From assembly GCF_039503195.1 (NCBI RefSeq), contig NZ_JBCJKP010000001.1, positions 3,286,001 through 3,350,000 of the forward strand: a DNA stretch of 64,000 nt. The letters are read 5' to 3'. A program made the position numbers and the translations under genes. This DNA is from Streptomyces mirabilis (GTDB taxonomy: Bacteria; Actinomycetota; Actinomycetes; Streptomycetales; Streptomycetaceae). Under the pieces are notes generated by a model. The model worked only from the letters and a program-made list of their open reading frames with translations. It made no database searches and was not told the DNA's origin. Below are positions 14,110 to 21,871 of the stretch, one piece after another (within the stretch, counting starts at the first letter, position 1; every line of letters starts with the position of its first letter).

Positions 14110-15113
14110 ATGAGGATGACGACCGCAGCGAGCACCGAGAAGACCGACCTGCCCGCGCCCGGCAAGAACGCCGCGCGCCCCCCACGCGTTTCGGCGCTCC
14201 GGCGGTCCTGGGACAAGTACTGGTACGCCTGGGCCATGGTGACCCCGGTCGCCATCGTCCTCACCGTCCTCGTCCTGTATCCGCTCGGGTACGGCATCTA
14301 CCAGTCGCTGACCGACGCCAACGAGTCGAACGTGGCGTCCACCATCGGCGCCTTCCACCGCCCGGCCACCTACAAGTTCGTCGGCCTCGACAACTACTGG
14401 CACGTGCTGTCGGGCGCGGACAGCGACTTCTACCCGCGCCTGCTGTGGACGGTCATCTGGACGGTGTCCTGCGTGACCCTCCAGGTGGGCATCGGCATGG
14501 GCCTCGCGGTGCTGCTCAACCGCAAGGTCCGCTTCCGCGGTTTCTACCGCGCCATGCTGATCCTGCCCTGGGCCGTCCCCTCGTTCATCGGCGTCTTCGC
14601 CTGGCGCCTGATGCTCAACTCCCAGTACGGCGTCTTCAACGAGATCATCACCGCGCTCGGCCTGCCGGCCCAGGACTGGCTCGGCACCCCACTCGCCCAG
14701 AAGATCGCCGTCGTCATGGTGAACGTCTGGATCGGCATCCCCTTCAACATGGTCGCGGTGCTCGGCGGACTCCAGTCCATCCCCAAGGAGCTGTACGAGG
14801 CCGCCGAGATGGACGGCGCCTCCCCTGGCAGCGCTTCGTCAACGTGACGCTGCCCGGTCTGCGCCCGGTGTCGAACACCGTGATCCTGCTCGGCTGCATC
14901 TGGACGTTCAACATGTTCAACGTCATCTATCTGCTGCTGGGCAACAACACGAGCGGCGACGCCGACATCCTCGTCACCTTCGCCTTCCGCAAGGCGTTCA
15001 CCGGCATCTCGGACTACGCGGGCGCGGCGACGTACGGGATCATCATCCTCGCCCTCCTGCTGGCCTTCTCGACCTTCTACCGCCGCAGCACCCTGAAGTC
15101 CGAGCAGGCGTAA
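14110..15113 (+). pseudogene. malF: malF, maltose ABC transporter permease, frameshifted at 14822-14825
   Basis: The membrane permease partner of MalG for maltodextrin import. The first frame (14110-14847) gives the N terminus and first membrane spans (WAMVTPVAIVLTVLVLYPLGYGIY and later helices). It breaks right after EAAEMDGASP, the cytoplasmic EAA loop that contacts the ATPase. The +1 frame continues WQRFVNVTLPGLRP and the last two helices, ending in STLKSEQA at 15113. One extra C in the CCCC run at 14822-14825 restores an intact protein of about 334 residues. All other mal genes are intact, so a sequencing indel is more likely than true decay. Confidence 0.88.
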
Positions 15114-15125
15114 GGAGCCCTCGCC

Positions 15126-16031
15126 ATGACCGCAGCAACCCACGAGTCCTCCGCGACCGCCACCGCCGGCCGGTCCGCCGTGGCCACCCCCCGCAAGGTG
15201 CGCGGCCGCGAGGAGCGCAGCCTCGGCTCCTCGATCGCCCTGCACGGCACGCTGATCGTCGCCACGGTGATCGCGGCCTTCCCGGTGATGTGGATCCTGT
15301 TCATCTCACTCGGCCCGAAGAACGCCTGGCAACAGCCGAGCGAGGTGTTCTCGCACCTCAGCCTGCACAACTACAGCGATGTGCTGTCCCAGACGGACCT
15401 GCCGAAGTGGTTCCTGAACACCGTCGTCGTGGCGGGCGGCACCACCGTGCTCGGCGTCTTCCTCGCGGCGACCGCCGGATACGCGGTGTCCCGGATGAAG
15501 TTCCCCGGCAGCCGGCAGCTGATGTGGACCTTCCTGGTCACGCAGATGTTCCCCAGTATCGTGCTGATCGTGCCGCTGTATCTCCTTATGTCCGAGCTGA
15601 ACCTGCTGGACAACTACCTCGGTCTGATCCTGGCGTACGCGACGACGGCGGTGCCGTTCTGCGCCTGGATGATGAAGGGGTACTTCGACACCATCCCCAA
15701 GGAGATAGACGAGGCGGGCCGGGTCGACGGGCTCACCCCGTTCGGCACGTTCTGGCGGCTGATCGTGCCGCTGGCCAAGCCGGGCCTCGCCGTGACCGCG
15801 TTCTACAGCTTCCTCACCGCCTGGGGCGAGGTCGCGTACGCCACGCAGTTCATGCAGTCCGACCACTACACGCTCGCCGTCGGCATCCGCACCTTCGCGC
15901 AGGACCAGCGGCCCGACTGGGCGTGGACCTCGGCCACGGCGATCATCATCACCCTTCCGGCGGCCCTCGTCTTCATGCTGGTGCAGCGCAGCCTGGTCTC
16001 CGGTCTGACGGCCGGAGGCACGAAATCCTGA
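15126..16031 (+). CDS. malG: Maltose ABC transporter permease MalG
   Basis: An inner-membrane permease of 301 residues with six predicted helices (for example GTLIVATVIAAFPVMWILFI, and near the end AIIITLPAALVFMLV). The EAA loop reads EIDEAGRVDGLTPFGTFWRLIVPLAKP. It pairs with MalF to form the maltodextrin channel. AAGGAG lies ten bases before the ATG, and the gene starts 12 bases after the malF stop, so they are co-transcribed. It is complete and typical in length. Confidence 0.92.
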   Translation: MTAATHESSATATAGRSAVATPRKVRGREERSLGSSIALHGTLIVATVIAAFPVMWILFISLGPKNAWQQPSEVFSHLSLHNYSDVLSQTDLPKWFLNTVVVAGGTTVLGVFLAATAGYAVSRMKFPGSRQLMWTFLVTQMFPSIVLIVPLYLLMSELNLLDNYLGLILAYATTAVPFCAWMMKGYFDTIPKEIDEAGRVDGLTPFGTFWRLIVPLAKPGLAVTAFYSFLTAWGEVAYATQFMQSDHYTLAVGIRTFAQDQRPDWAWTSATAIIITLPAALVFMLVQRSLVSGLTAGGTKS

Positions 16032-16108
16032 CGGCCCGCCCGCACTTAGCGGACCCCTCGTACTCAGCAAGCGCCTCCGTCGTTCCCCCCGCACCCCTAA
16101 GGGAATCC

Positions 16109-17758
16109 ATGACCCAGCACGTCACCGACGCACTCCCCACCGACGCCTCCTCCGCCGCCTCCGGGCGTCGGGAGTGGTGGCGCGACGCGGTCATCTACCA
16201 GGTCTATCCGCGCAGCTTCGCGGACGGCAACGGCGACGGCATGGGTGACCTGCCCGGCGTCCGGGCCCGGCTCCCGTACCTGAAGGAACTCGGCGTCGAC
16301 GCGGTGTGGCTGTCCCCCTTCTACGCCTCCCCACAGGCGGACGCGGGCTACGACGTGGCCGACTACCGCGCGGTGGACCCGATGTTCGGCAACCTCACGG
16401 ACGCCGACGACCTGGTGCGGGACGCGCACGGCCTGGGACTGCGGGTGATCGTCGACCTGGTGCCCAACCACTGCTCGGACCAGCACGAGTGGTTCAAGCA
16501 GGCGCTGCGCGAGGGCCCGGGTTCGCCGATCCGGGAGCGCTTCCACTTCCGTCCCGGCAAGGGGAAGAACGGCGAACTTCCCCCCAACGACTGGGAGTCC
16601 ATCTTCGGCGGGCCTGCCTGGACGCGCGTCGAGGACGGCGAGTGGTACCTGCACCTGTTCGCGCCCGAGCAGCCCGACTTCAACTGGGACCACCCGGCGG
16701 TCCACGACGAGTTCCGCTCCATCCTGCGCTTCTGGCTGGACCTCGGCATCGACGGCTTCCGCATCGACGTCGCCCACGGCCTCGTCAAGGCGGCGGGTCT
16801 GCCCGACATCGGCCACGACGAGCAGGTCAAGCTGCTCGGCACCGAGGCCGTGCCGTACTTCGACCAGGACGGCGTGCACGAGATCTACCGCAGCTGGCGG
16901 CGGATCCTCGACGAGTACACCGGCGAGCGCATCGCGGTGGCGGAGGCGTGGACGCCGACCGTCGAGCGCAGCGCGCTGTACCTGCGCCCGGACGAGCTGC
17001 ACCAGGCCTTCAACTTCTCCTACCTGACCACCGGTTGGAACTCGGCGGACCTGCGCGAGGTCATCGACCGCTCGCTCGGCGCCATGAACGCCGTACACGC
17101 GCCCGCGACCTGGGTCCTCTCCAACCACGACGTGGTACGGCACTCCACGCGTCTCGCGGAAGGGAACGAGGCGCGTGGTCTGCGCCGGGCCCGGGCGGCG
17201 ACCCTGCTCATGCTGGCGCTGCCCGGCTCGGCGTACCTCTACCAGGGCGAGGAGCTCGGGCTGCCCGAGGTCGTCGACCTGCCCGACGAGGTCCGCCAGG
17301 ACCCGGCGTTCTTCCGCAGCGCGGGCCAGGACGGCACCCGCGACGGCTGCCGGGTGCCGCTGCCGTGGTCCGGCGAGGTCGCGCCGTTCGGCTTCGGCCC
17401 CGTCGAGGGCGGCCCGAGCTGGCTGCCGCAGCCGGCCTCCTGGAAGAACCTCACGGTCGAGGCACAGGAGGGCGACCCCACCTCGACGCTGGAGTTCTAC
17501 CGCAGCGCGCTCGCCGTGCGCCGCGAGCACCCGGCGCTCGGCGCGGGCCGCCAGGTGACCTGGCTGTCGACGCCCGACGGGGTCCTCGCCTTCCGCCGGG
17601 ACACCGCCGAGGGCTCCTTCGTCTGCACGGTGAACCTCACCGCGACCCCCCTCCCGCTGCCCACCCCGGGCACCCTGCTGCTCGCCAGCGCGAACGTCGA
17701 GCCGGGTACCGAAACGACCGAACTGCCCGCGGATTCAACGGTCTGGTGGGCAGTCTGA
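16109..17758 (+). CDS. aglA: Alpha-glucosidase (GH13), intracellular
   Basis: A 549-residue oligo-1,4/1,6-glucosidase-type enzyme that releases glucose from imported maltodextrins. There is no signal peptide, so it acts in the cytoplasm. GH13 motifs are DAVIYQVYPRSFADGNGDG near the start, DGFRIDVAHGL (nucleophile Asp), AVAEAWTP (acid Glu) and LSNHDVVRH. A longer in-frame extension exists but overlaps malG; the ATG at 16109 follows AAGGGA and begins the recognisable protein. It follows malG by 77 bases and precedes malR, which starts within a few bases of its stop. Confidence 0.92.
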   Translation: MTQHVTDALPTDASSAASGRREWWRDAVIYQVYPRSFADGNGDGMGDLPGVRARLPYLKELGVDAVWLSPFYASPQADAGYDVADYRAVDPMFGNLTDADDLVRDAHGLGLRVIVDLVPNHCSDQHEWFKQALREGPGSPIRERFHFRPGKGKNGELPPNDWESIFGGPAWTRVEDGEWYLHLFAPEQPDFNWDHPAVHDEFRSILRFWLDLGIDGFRIDVAHGLVKAAGLPDIGHDEQVKLLGTEAVPYFDQDGVHEIYRSWRRILDEYTGERIAVAEAWTPTVERSALYLRPDELHQAFNFSYLTTGWNSADLREVIDRSLGAMNAVHAPATWVLSNHDVVRHSTRLAEGNEARGLRRARAATLLMLALPGSAYLYQGEELGLPEVVDLPDEVRQDPAFFRSAGQDGTRDGCRVPLPWSGEVAPFGFGPVEGGPSWLPQPASWKNLTVEAQEGDPTSTLEFYRSALAVRREHPALGAGRQVTWLSTPDGVLAFRRDTAEGSFVCTVNLTATPLPLPTPGTLLLASANVEPGTETTELPADSTVWWAV

Positions 17759-17783
17759 GATGCGACCGGTACAGTCCAACCCT

Positions 17784-18818
17784 GTGACCACACGGCTTGC
17801 CGACATCGCAGCCCAGGCGGGGGTCAGCGAGGCGACTGTCAGCCGCGTCCTGAACGGGAAGCCGGGCGTCGCCGCGACCACCCGCCAGTCCGTTCTGGCC
17901 GCGCTCGACGTCCTGGGCTACGAGCGCCCGGTCCGACTGCGGCAGCGCAGCGAGGGACTGGTGGGCCTGATCACCCCGGAGCTGGAGAACCCCATATTCC
18001 CGGCCCTGGCGCAGGTCATCGGCCAGGCCCTGACCCGCCAGGGCTACACCCCGGTCCTCGCCACCCAGACGCCGGGCGGCTCCACCGAGGACGAGCTGAC
18101 GGAGATGCTGGTGGACCGGGGCGTCGCCGGCATCATCTTCGTCTCCGGTCTGCACGCCGACACCTCGGCGGACATGCAGCGCTACGAGCAGCTGCGCGCC
18201 CAGGGCGTCCCGTTCGTCCTGGTCGACGGTTTCTCGCCGAAGGTCCAGGCGCCCTTCATCTCCCCGGACGACCGCGCGGCGATGGCCCTCGCGGTCACGC
18301 ACCTCGTCTCGCTCGGGCACACCAACATCGGACTCGCCCTGGGTCCGAAGCGGTTCGTGCCCGTGCAGCGGAAGATCGAGGGCTTCGTACGCACGATGCA
18401 GGAGCAGTTGGGGCTGAGCCCGGCCGACATCGAGGAGCGACTGGTCCAGCACTCGTTGTACACCCTGGAGGGCGGTCAGGCCGCGGCCACCGCCCTGATG
18501 GACCGGGGGTGCACGGCGGTGGTCTGCGCGAGCGACATGATGGCCCTCGGCGCGATAAGGGCGGCGCGGCAGCGGGGCCTGGAGGTGCCGAAGGACATAT
18601 CGGTCGTCGGCTTCGACGACTCCCCTCTGATCGCCTTCACCGACCCACCCCTGACGACGATCCGCAAGCCGGTCCCGGCCATGGGGCAGGCAGCCGTGCG
18701 GACGTTGCTGGAGGAGATCGGTGGAACACCCGCGCCGCACAGTGAATTCGTGTTCATGCCGGAGCTGGTGGTGCGCGGTTCGACCGCTTCGGCCCCTGGG
18801 GACCGGAATCGTCCCTAA
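17784..18818 (+). CDS. malR: LacI family maltose regulator MalR (Reg1-like)
   Basis: A DNA-binding repressor of 344 residues from the GTG at 17784. The LacI headpiece is TTRLADIAAQAGVSEATVSRVLNGKPGV, followed by a periplasmic-binding-like effector domain with VGLITPELENPIFPALAQ. It strongly resembles the Streptomyces MalR/Reg1 repressor of amylase and mal genes. An upstream ATG at 17760 touches the aglA stop and is also possible; neither has a good ribosome site. TACAGT eight bases before the GTG could be a -10 element of a leaderless transcript. In the arrangement I remember for S. coelicolor malR is divergent from malE; here it is the distal gene of the same strand. Confidence 0.85.
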   Translation: MTTRLADIAAQAGVSEATVSRVLNGKPGVAATTRQSVLAALDVLGYERPVRLRQRSEGLVGLITPELENPIFPALAQVIGQALTRQGYTPVLATQTPGGSTEDELTEMLVDRGVAGIIFVSGLHADTSADMQRYEQLRAQGVPFVLVDGFSPKVQAPFISPDDRAAMALAVTHLVSLGHTNIGLALGPKRFVPVQRKIEGFVRTMQEQLGLSPADIEERLVQHSLYTLEGGQAAATALMDRGCTAVVCASDMMALGAIRAARQRGLEVPKDISVVGFDDSPLIAFTDPPLTTIRKPVPAMGQAAVRTLLEEIGGTPAPHSEFVFMPELVVRGSTASAPGDRNRP

Positions 18819-18853
18819 GGAGGAGCACCTACGTTGCGCGTAGGACTCCTCCT
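18818..18853 (+). terminator. Stem-loop after malR
   Basis: AGGAGGAG(CA)CCTACG pairs with CGTAGG(A)CTCCTCCT across a short TTGCG loop, beginning at the malR stop codon. It ends the mal transcription unit. Confidence 0.75.
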
Positions 18854-18928
18854 GTCGTAGAACGTGCGGCCAGGACCCAACCAAGGGATGATCGGTCGCG
18901 GAACGCTTTTCTGGCAGACTTTGTGCCT

Positions 18929-19789
18929 ATGGGTGAGACGACCGTGACGACACTGGAAGGCCAGGACCGGGCCGCTCCACGCCCCGTCGCGGAGGAGAAC
19001 GCGGGGAAGGCGTTCGTGCGCCGGCTGCGCACCCCGCGTCGCCCCCGCTTCTGGTTCGAGATCCTGCTCATCGCCGTGAGTTACTGGACGTACTCACTGA
19101 TCCGCAACGCCGTGCCCGAGCAGAAGCAGGAGGCGCTGCGCAACGCCGACTGGCTGTGGCGCGTGGAGCACCATCTCGGAATCGCCGTCGAGCAGTCGGT
19201 CAACCACGCCGTGAACTCGGTGACATGGCTGATCATCGGGATGAACTACTACTACGCGACGCTGCACTTCGTCGTGACGCTCGGTGTCCTGGTGTGGCTC
19301 TATCGCAGCCACCCCGGCCGGTACGCGGCGGCGCGCCTCGCGCTCTTCGCCACCACTGCGGTGGCCCTGCTCGGCTACTACTTCTTCCCGCTGGCCCCGC
19401 CCCGCCTGATGAACGGCGGCGACTTCGTCGACACGGTGGTCGTCCACCACACGTGGGGTTCCATGGCCTCCGGGGACCTCAAGCACATGTCGAACCAGTA
19501 CGCCGCGATGCCGTCGATGCACATCGGCTGGTCCCTGTGGTGCGGTCTGACCATCTTCGCCCTGGCCTCGGTGCCGTGGGTGCGCGTCCTGGGCCTGCTC
19601 TATCCGGCGGCCACGCTGCTGGTCATCGTCTCCACCGCCAACCACTTCTGGCTGGACGCGGTGGGCGGCATGCTGTGCCTGGCCTTCGGCTTCACGGTCG
19701 CCCGCCTCTGGTACGGCGCTCTGCCCTACGCCCTGCCCCGCTGGGTTCCCGGGACGCGTGGCGCGCCCCTGGTGCCGCTGGAGACCTGA
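18929..19789 (+). CDS. PAP2-family membrane phosphatase / inositolphosphotransferase-like protein
   Basis: An integral membrane protein of about 286 residues with roughly six helices. The PAP2 signature is split as in Aur1/Ipt1-like actinobacterial proteins: the AMPSMHIGWS motif (His) near residue 192, then TANHFWLDAVGG with the second His and Asp near 235. Such enzymes remove phosphate from, or transfer phospho-headgroups to, lipids at the membrane surface. A GTG at 18923 is an alternative start, and no strong ribosome site is visible for either. It stands alone between two hairpin terminators. The substrate cannot be assigned. Confidence 0.85.
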   Translation: MGETTVTTLEGQDRAAPRPVAEENAGKAFVRRLRTPRRPRFWFEILLIAVSYWTYSLIRNAVPEQKQEALRNADWLWRVEHHLGIAVEQSVNHAVNSVTWLIIGMNYYYATLHFVVTLGVLVWLYRSHPGRYAAARLALFATTAVALLGYYFFPLAPPRLMNGGDFVDTVVVHHTWGSMASGDLKHMSNQYAAMPSMHIGWSLWCGLTIFALASVPWVRVLGLLYPAATLLVIVSTANHFWLDAVGGMLCLAFGFTVARLWYGALPYALPRWVPGTRGAPLVPLET

Positions 19790-19805
19790 CACCCGGAGCT
19801 GTCGT

Positions 19806-19840
19806 CGAACGGGCCCGTCGGTGACCGACGGGCCCGTTCG
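19806..19840 (+). terminator. Terminator after the PAP2 gene
   Basis: A perfect 16-bp stem (CGAACGGGCCCGTCGG and its complement) with a 3-base loop starts about 17 bases after the stop codon. Confidence 0.88.
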
Positions 19841-19939
19841 CCGTCCGCCGGTGCGATACGTCCCGTCTCGCGACCCTCCAGCGCCTGGAGCCCGCCGAGG
19901 ACGACCACGACACCGGCCTCCGGGGGTCGGCATGAGCCG

Positions 19940-20845
19940 TCACCGGTCGGGGTGGGCCGCGCCACGGAGCGCGTCCAGCAGTCCGCGCAACGCCGGCCGT
20001 TCGGCCGCGCCGGGACCCGCCTCCCGCACCGCCGCGTGGAGGACCCGCACCGGCTCAGGAGCGCGCACCTTCCGCACCACCACGCCAGGGTGCCGGCTCC
20101 CCAGCCCGAGCCGGGGAACCAGACTCACTCCGAGCCCGGCCGCCACGAATCCCTGAGCGGTGGCGTAGTCCTCGCTCTGCACCGCGAACGAGGGCCTGAA
20201 CCCGGCAGCCGCACAGGCGTCCAGCTGGGCGTCGAGACAGGGCCCCGGCCACTCGCTCCCGACCCACGCCTCATCCGCCAGCTCCGCCAGTTCGAGCAGC
20301 CGCCGCCCCGCGAGGCGATGCCCCCTGGGCAGCACGACCCGGTACGGATCGTCGAGCAGACGTACGAGCCGTATGCCCTCGGGACCGGTTCCGTCGGCCC
20401 GCACCACGAGGGCGAGATCCGCCCGCCCCTCCTTCACGTCGGGCAGCGGATCCTCCACATCGATCAGCTTCAGCTCCACCCGTACGCCGGGGTGCTCACG
20501 CCGAAACCGCGCGACGGCGGGAGCGACCAGCGCGGCCCCGGCCGTGGCGAAGTACCGCACCGCGAGCCGCCCCGTCCGCCCCGCCCGCAGATCCGCGAGG
20601 GCGGTCTCCGCCTCGGCGACCTGCCGGCCGATGGCGTCCGCGTACTCGGTCAGCAGCAGCCCCGCCGCGGTGGGCCGCACCCCGCGCCCGACCCGCTCCA
20701 GGAGCTCGGTCCCCGCCTGCTTCTCCAGCGCCCCGATCTGCTGACTGACGGCGGACGGCGTGTACCCCAGATCCGCCGCGGCCGCCGTCACCGACCCGCT
20801 GCTGACCACAGCCCGCAGCACCTGCATACGCCGCACATCAAGCAT
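19940..20845 (-). CDS. LysR family transcriptional regulator
   Basis: A LysR-type activator/repressor of 301 residues from the ATG at 20845. The winged HTH is MLDVRRMQVLRAVVSSGSVTAAAADLGYTPSAVSQQIGALE, followed by an effector-binding domain. The 12-codon N-terminal extension to 20881 is not needed for the domain. It is divergent from an EamA exporter gene 72 bases away, the classic arrangement in which LysR controls its neighbour. AGTG/CACT half-sites spaced by nine bases (20861-20877) lie between them. The effector is unknown. Confidence 0.88.
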   Translation of the reverse strand: MLDVRRMQVLRAVVSSGSVTAAAADLGYTPSAVSQQIGALEKQAGTELLERVGRGVRPTAAGLLLTEYADAIGRQVAEAETALADLRAGRTGRLAVRYFATAGAALVAPAVARFRREHPGVRVELKLIDVEDPLPDVKEGRADLALVVRADGTGPEGIRLVRLLDDPYRVVLPRGHRLAGRRLLELAELADEAWVGSEWPGPCLDAQLDACAAAGFRPSFAVQSEDYATAQGFVAAGLGVSLVPRLGLGSRHPGVVVRKVRAPEPVRVLHAAVREAGPGAAERPALRGLLDALRGAAHPDR

Positions 20846-20860
20846 GAAGCACACCTTAAC

Positions 20861-20877
20861 AGTGCGTGCAAAACACT
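20861..20877. promoter_or_regulatory. Candidate LysR binding site in the lysR-eamA gap
   Basis: AGTG and CACT form an inverted pair with nine bases between them and fit the T-N11-A LysR rule, midway between the two divergent starts. Prediction only. Confidence 0.4.
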
Positions 20878-20917
20878 TCACTTGTTCTCAACTCAAAACC
20901 CAAGGACCGTAGGACGC

Positions 20918-21871
20918 ATGCCAAGCCCCCAAGCCGCCTCCCCCCTCCGTTCCTCTCTCCGCATGGCCACCCTGGCGCTCCTCTGGGGCTCCGGCTTCCT
21001 CTGGATCAAGGTGGCCCTGGATCACGGCCTGTCCCCCGCCCACCTCACCGTCACGCGCTGCGTCCTGGGCACGGCGGTCCTCCTGCTCCTGGCCCGCGGG
21101 GCGCACCAGCGCCTCCCCCGCTCCCTCGCACTCTGGCTCCATGTGACCGTCGCGGCGCTGTTCTGCAACGCGGTCCCCTTCGCCCTCTTCGCGCTCGGCG
21201 AGCAGACGGTCGACTCGGGGATCGCGGGGGTCATGAACGCGACCACTCCCCTCTGGTCGCTCCTCCTGGGCGCGGTTCTCGGCACGGACCGCGCCCTCCA
21301 CCCCCGCCGCCTGACCGGGCTGTTCCTCGGCTTCGCGGGCGTCCTGCTGATCTTCGCCCCCTGGCAGCACGACGGCCTGACCGGGTGGGGCGCCGGAGCC
21401 CTCCTGGCCGCCGCGGCGAGCTATGCGATCGCCTTCACCTACATGGCCCGCCATCTCACACCCCGCGGCGCCCCCCTGGCCGTGTCGGCGGCCCAACTCC
21501 TCATGGCCACGGCGTGGACGACCCTGGCCCTCCCCTCGGCTGCCCCCACCCACCCCGACAGCACGGCCCTGCTGGCGGTCACCGTCCTCGGCGTCTTCTC
21601 CACCGGCCTGACCTTCTACCTCAACTACCGCATGATCGCCGAAGAGGGCCCCACCAGCGCGGCCACGGTCGGCTACCTGCTCCCCGTGGTCTCGGTGACG
21701 CTCGGCGCCCTGGTCCTGAACGAGACGCTCGGCCCCCGCACCCTGGCGGGCATGGCGGTGGTCCTGGCCGGAGTGGCGGCCACCCGCACCCGTCCCCGAA
21801 CGGAAGGGGCCGTGCCGGGGCTCAGGCCCCGTAGAACAGCACCTCCACGACGGCCCGAGCCCGCCGAGTGA
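20918..21871 (+). CDS. EamA/DMT family membrane exporter
   Basis: A drug/metabolite transporter of 317 residues with two EamA repeats and about ten helices (LALLWGSGFLWIKVALDHGLSP, later GVLLIFAPW and TGLTFYLNYRMIAEEGPTSAATVGYLLPVVSV). The ATG at 20918 begins the recognisable domain. An extremely long upstream frame is not coding. Its last about 50 bases overlap the 3' end of glnE on the other strand, encoding a Pro/Arg-rich tail. Divergent LysR control is likely. Substrates of this family include amino acids and metabolites. Confidence 0.87.
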   Translation: MPSPQAASPLRSSLRMATLALLWGSGFLWIKVALDHGLSPAHLTVTRCVLGTAVLLLLARGAHQRLPRSLALWLHVTVAALFCNAVPFALFALGEQTVDSGIAGVMNATTPLWSLLLGAVLGTDRALHPRRLTGLFLGFAGVLLIFAPWQHDGLTGWGAGALLAAAASYAIAFTYMARHLTPRGAPLAVSAAQLLMATAWTTLALPSAAPTHPDSTALLAVTVLGVFSTGLTFYLNYRMIAEEGPTSAATVGYLLPVVSVTLGALVLNETLGPRTLAGMAVVLAGVAATRTRPRTEGAVPGLRPRRTAPPRRPEPAE

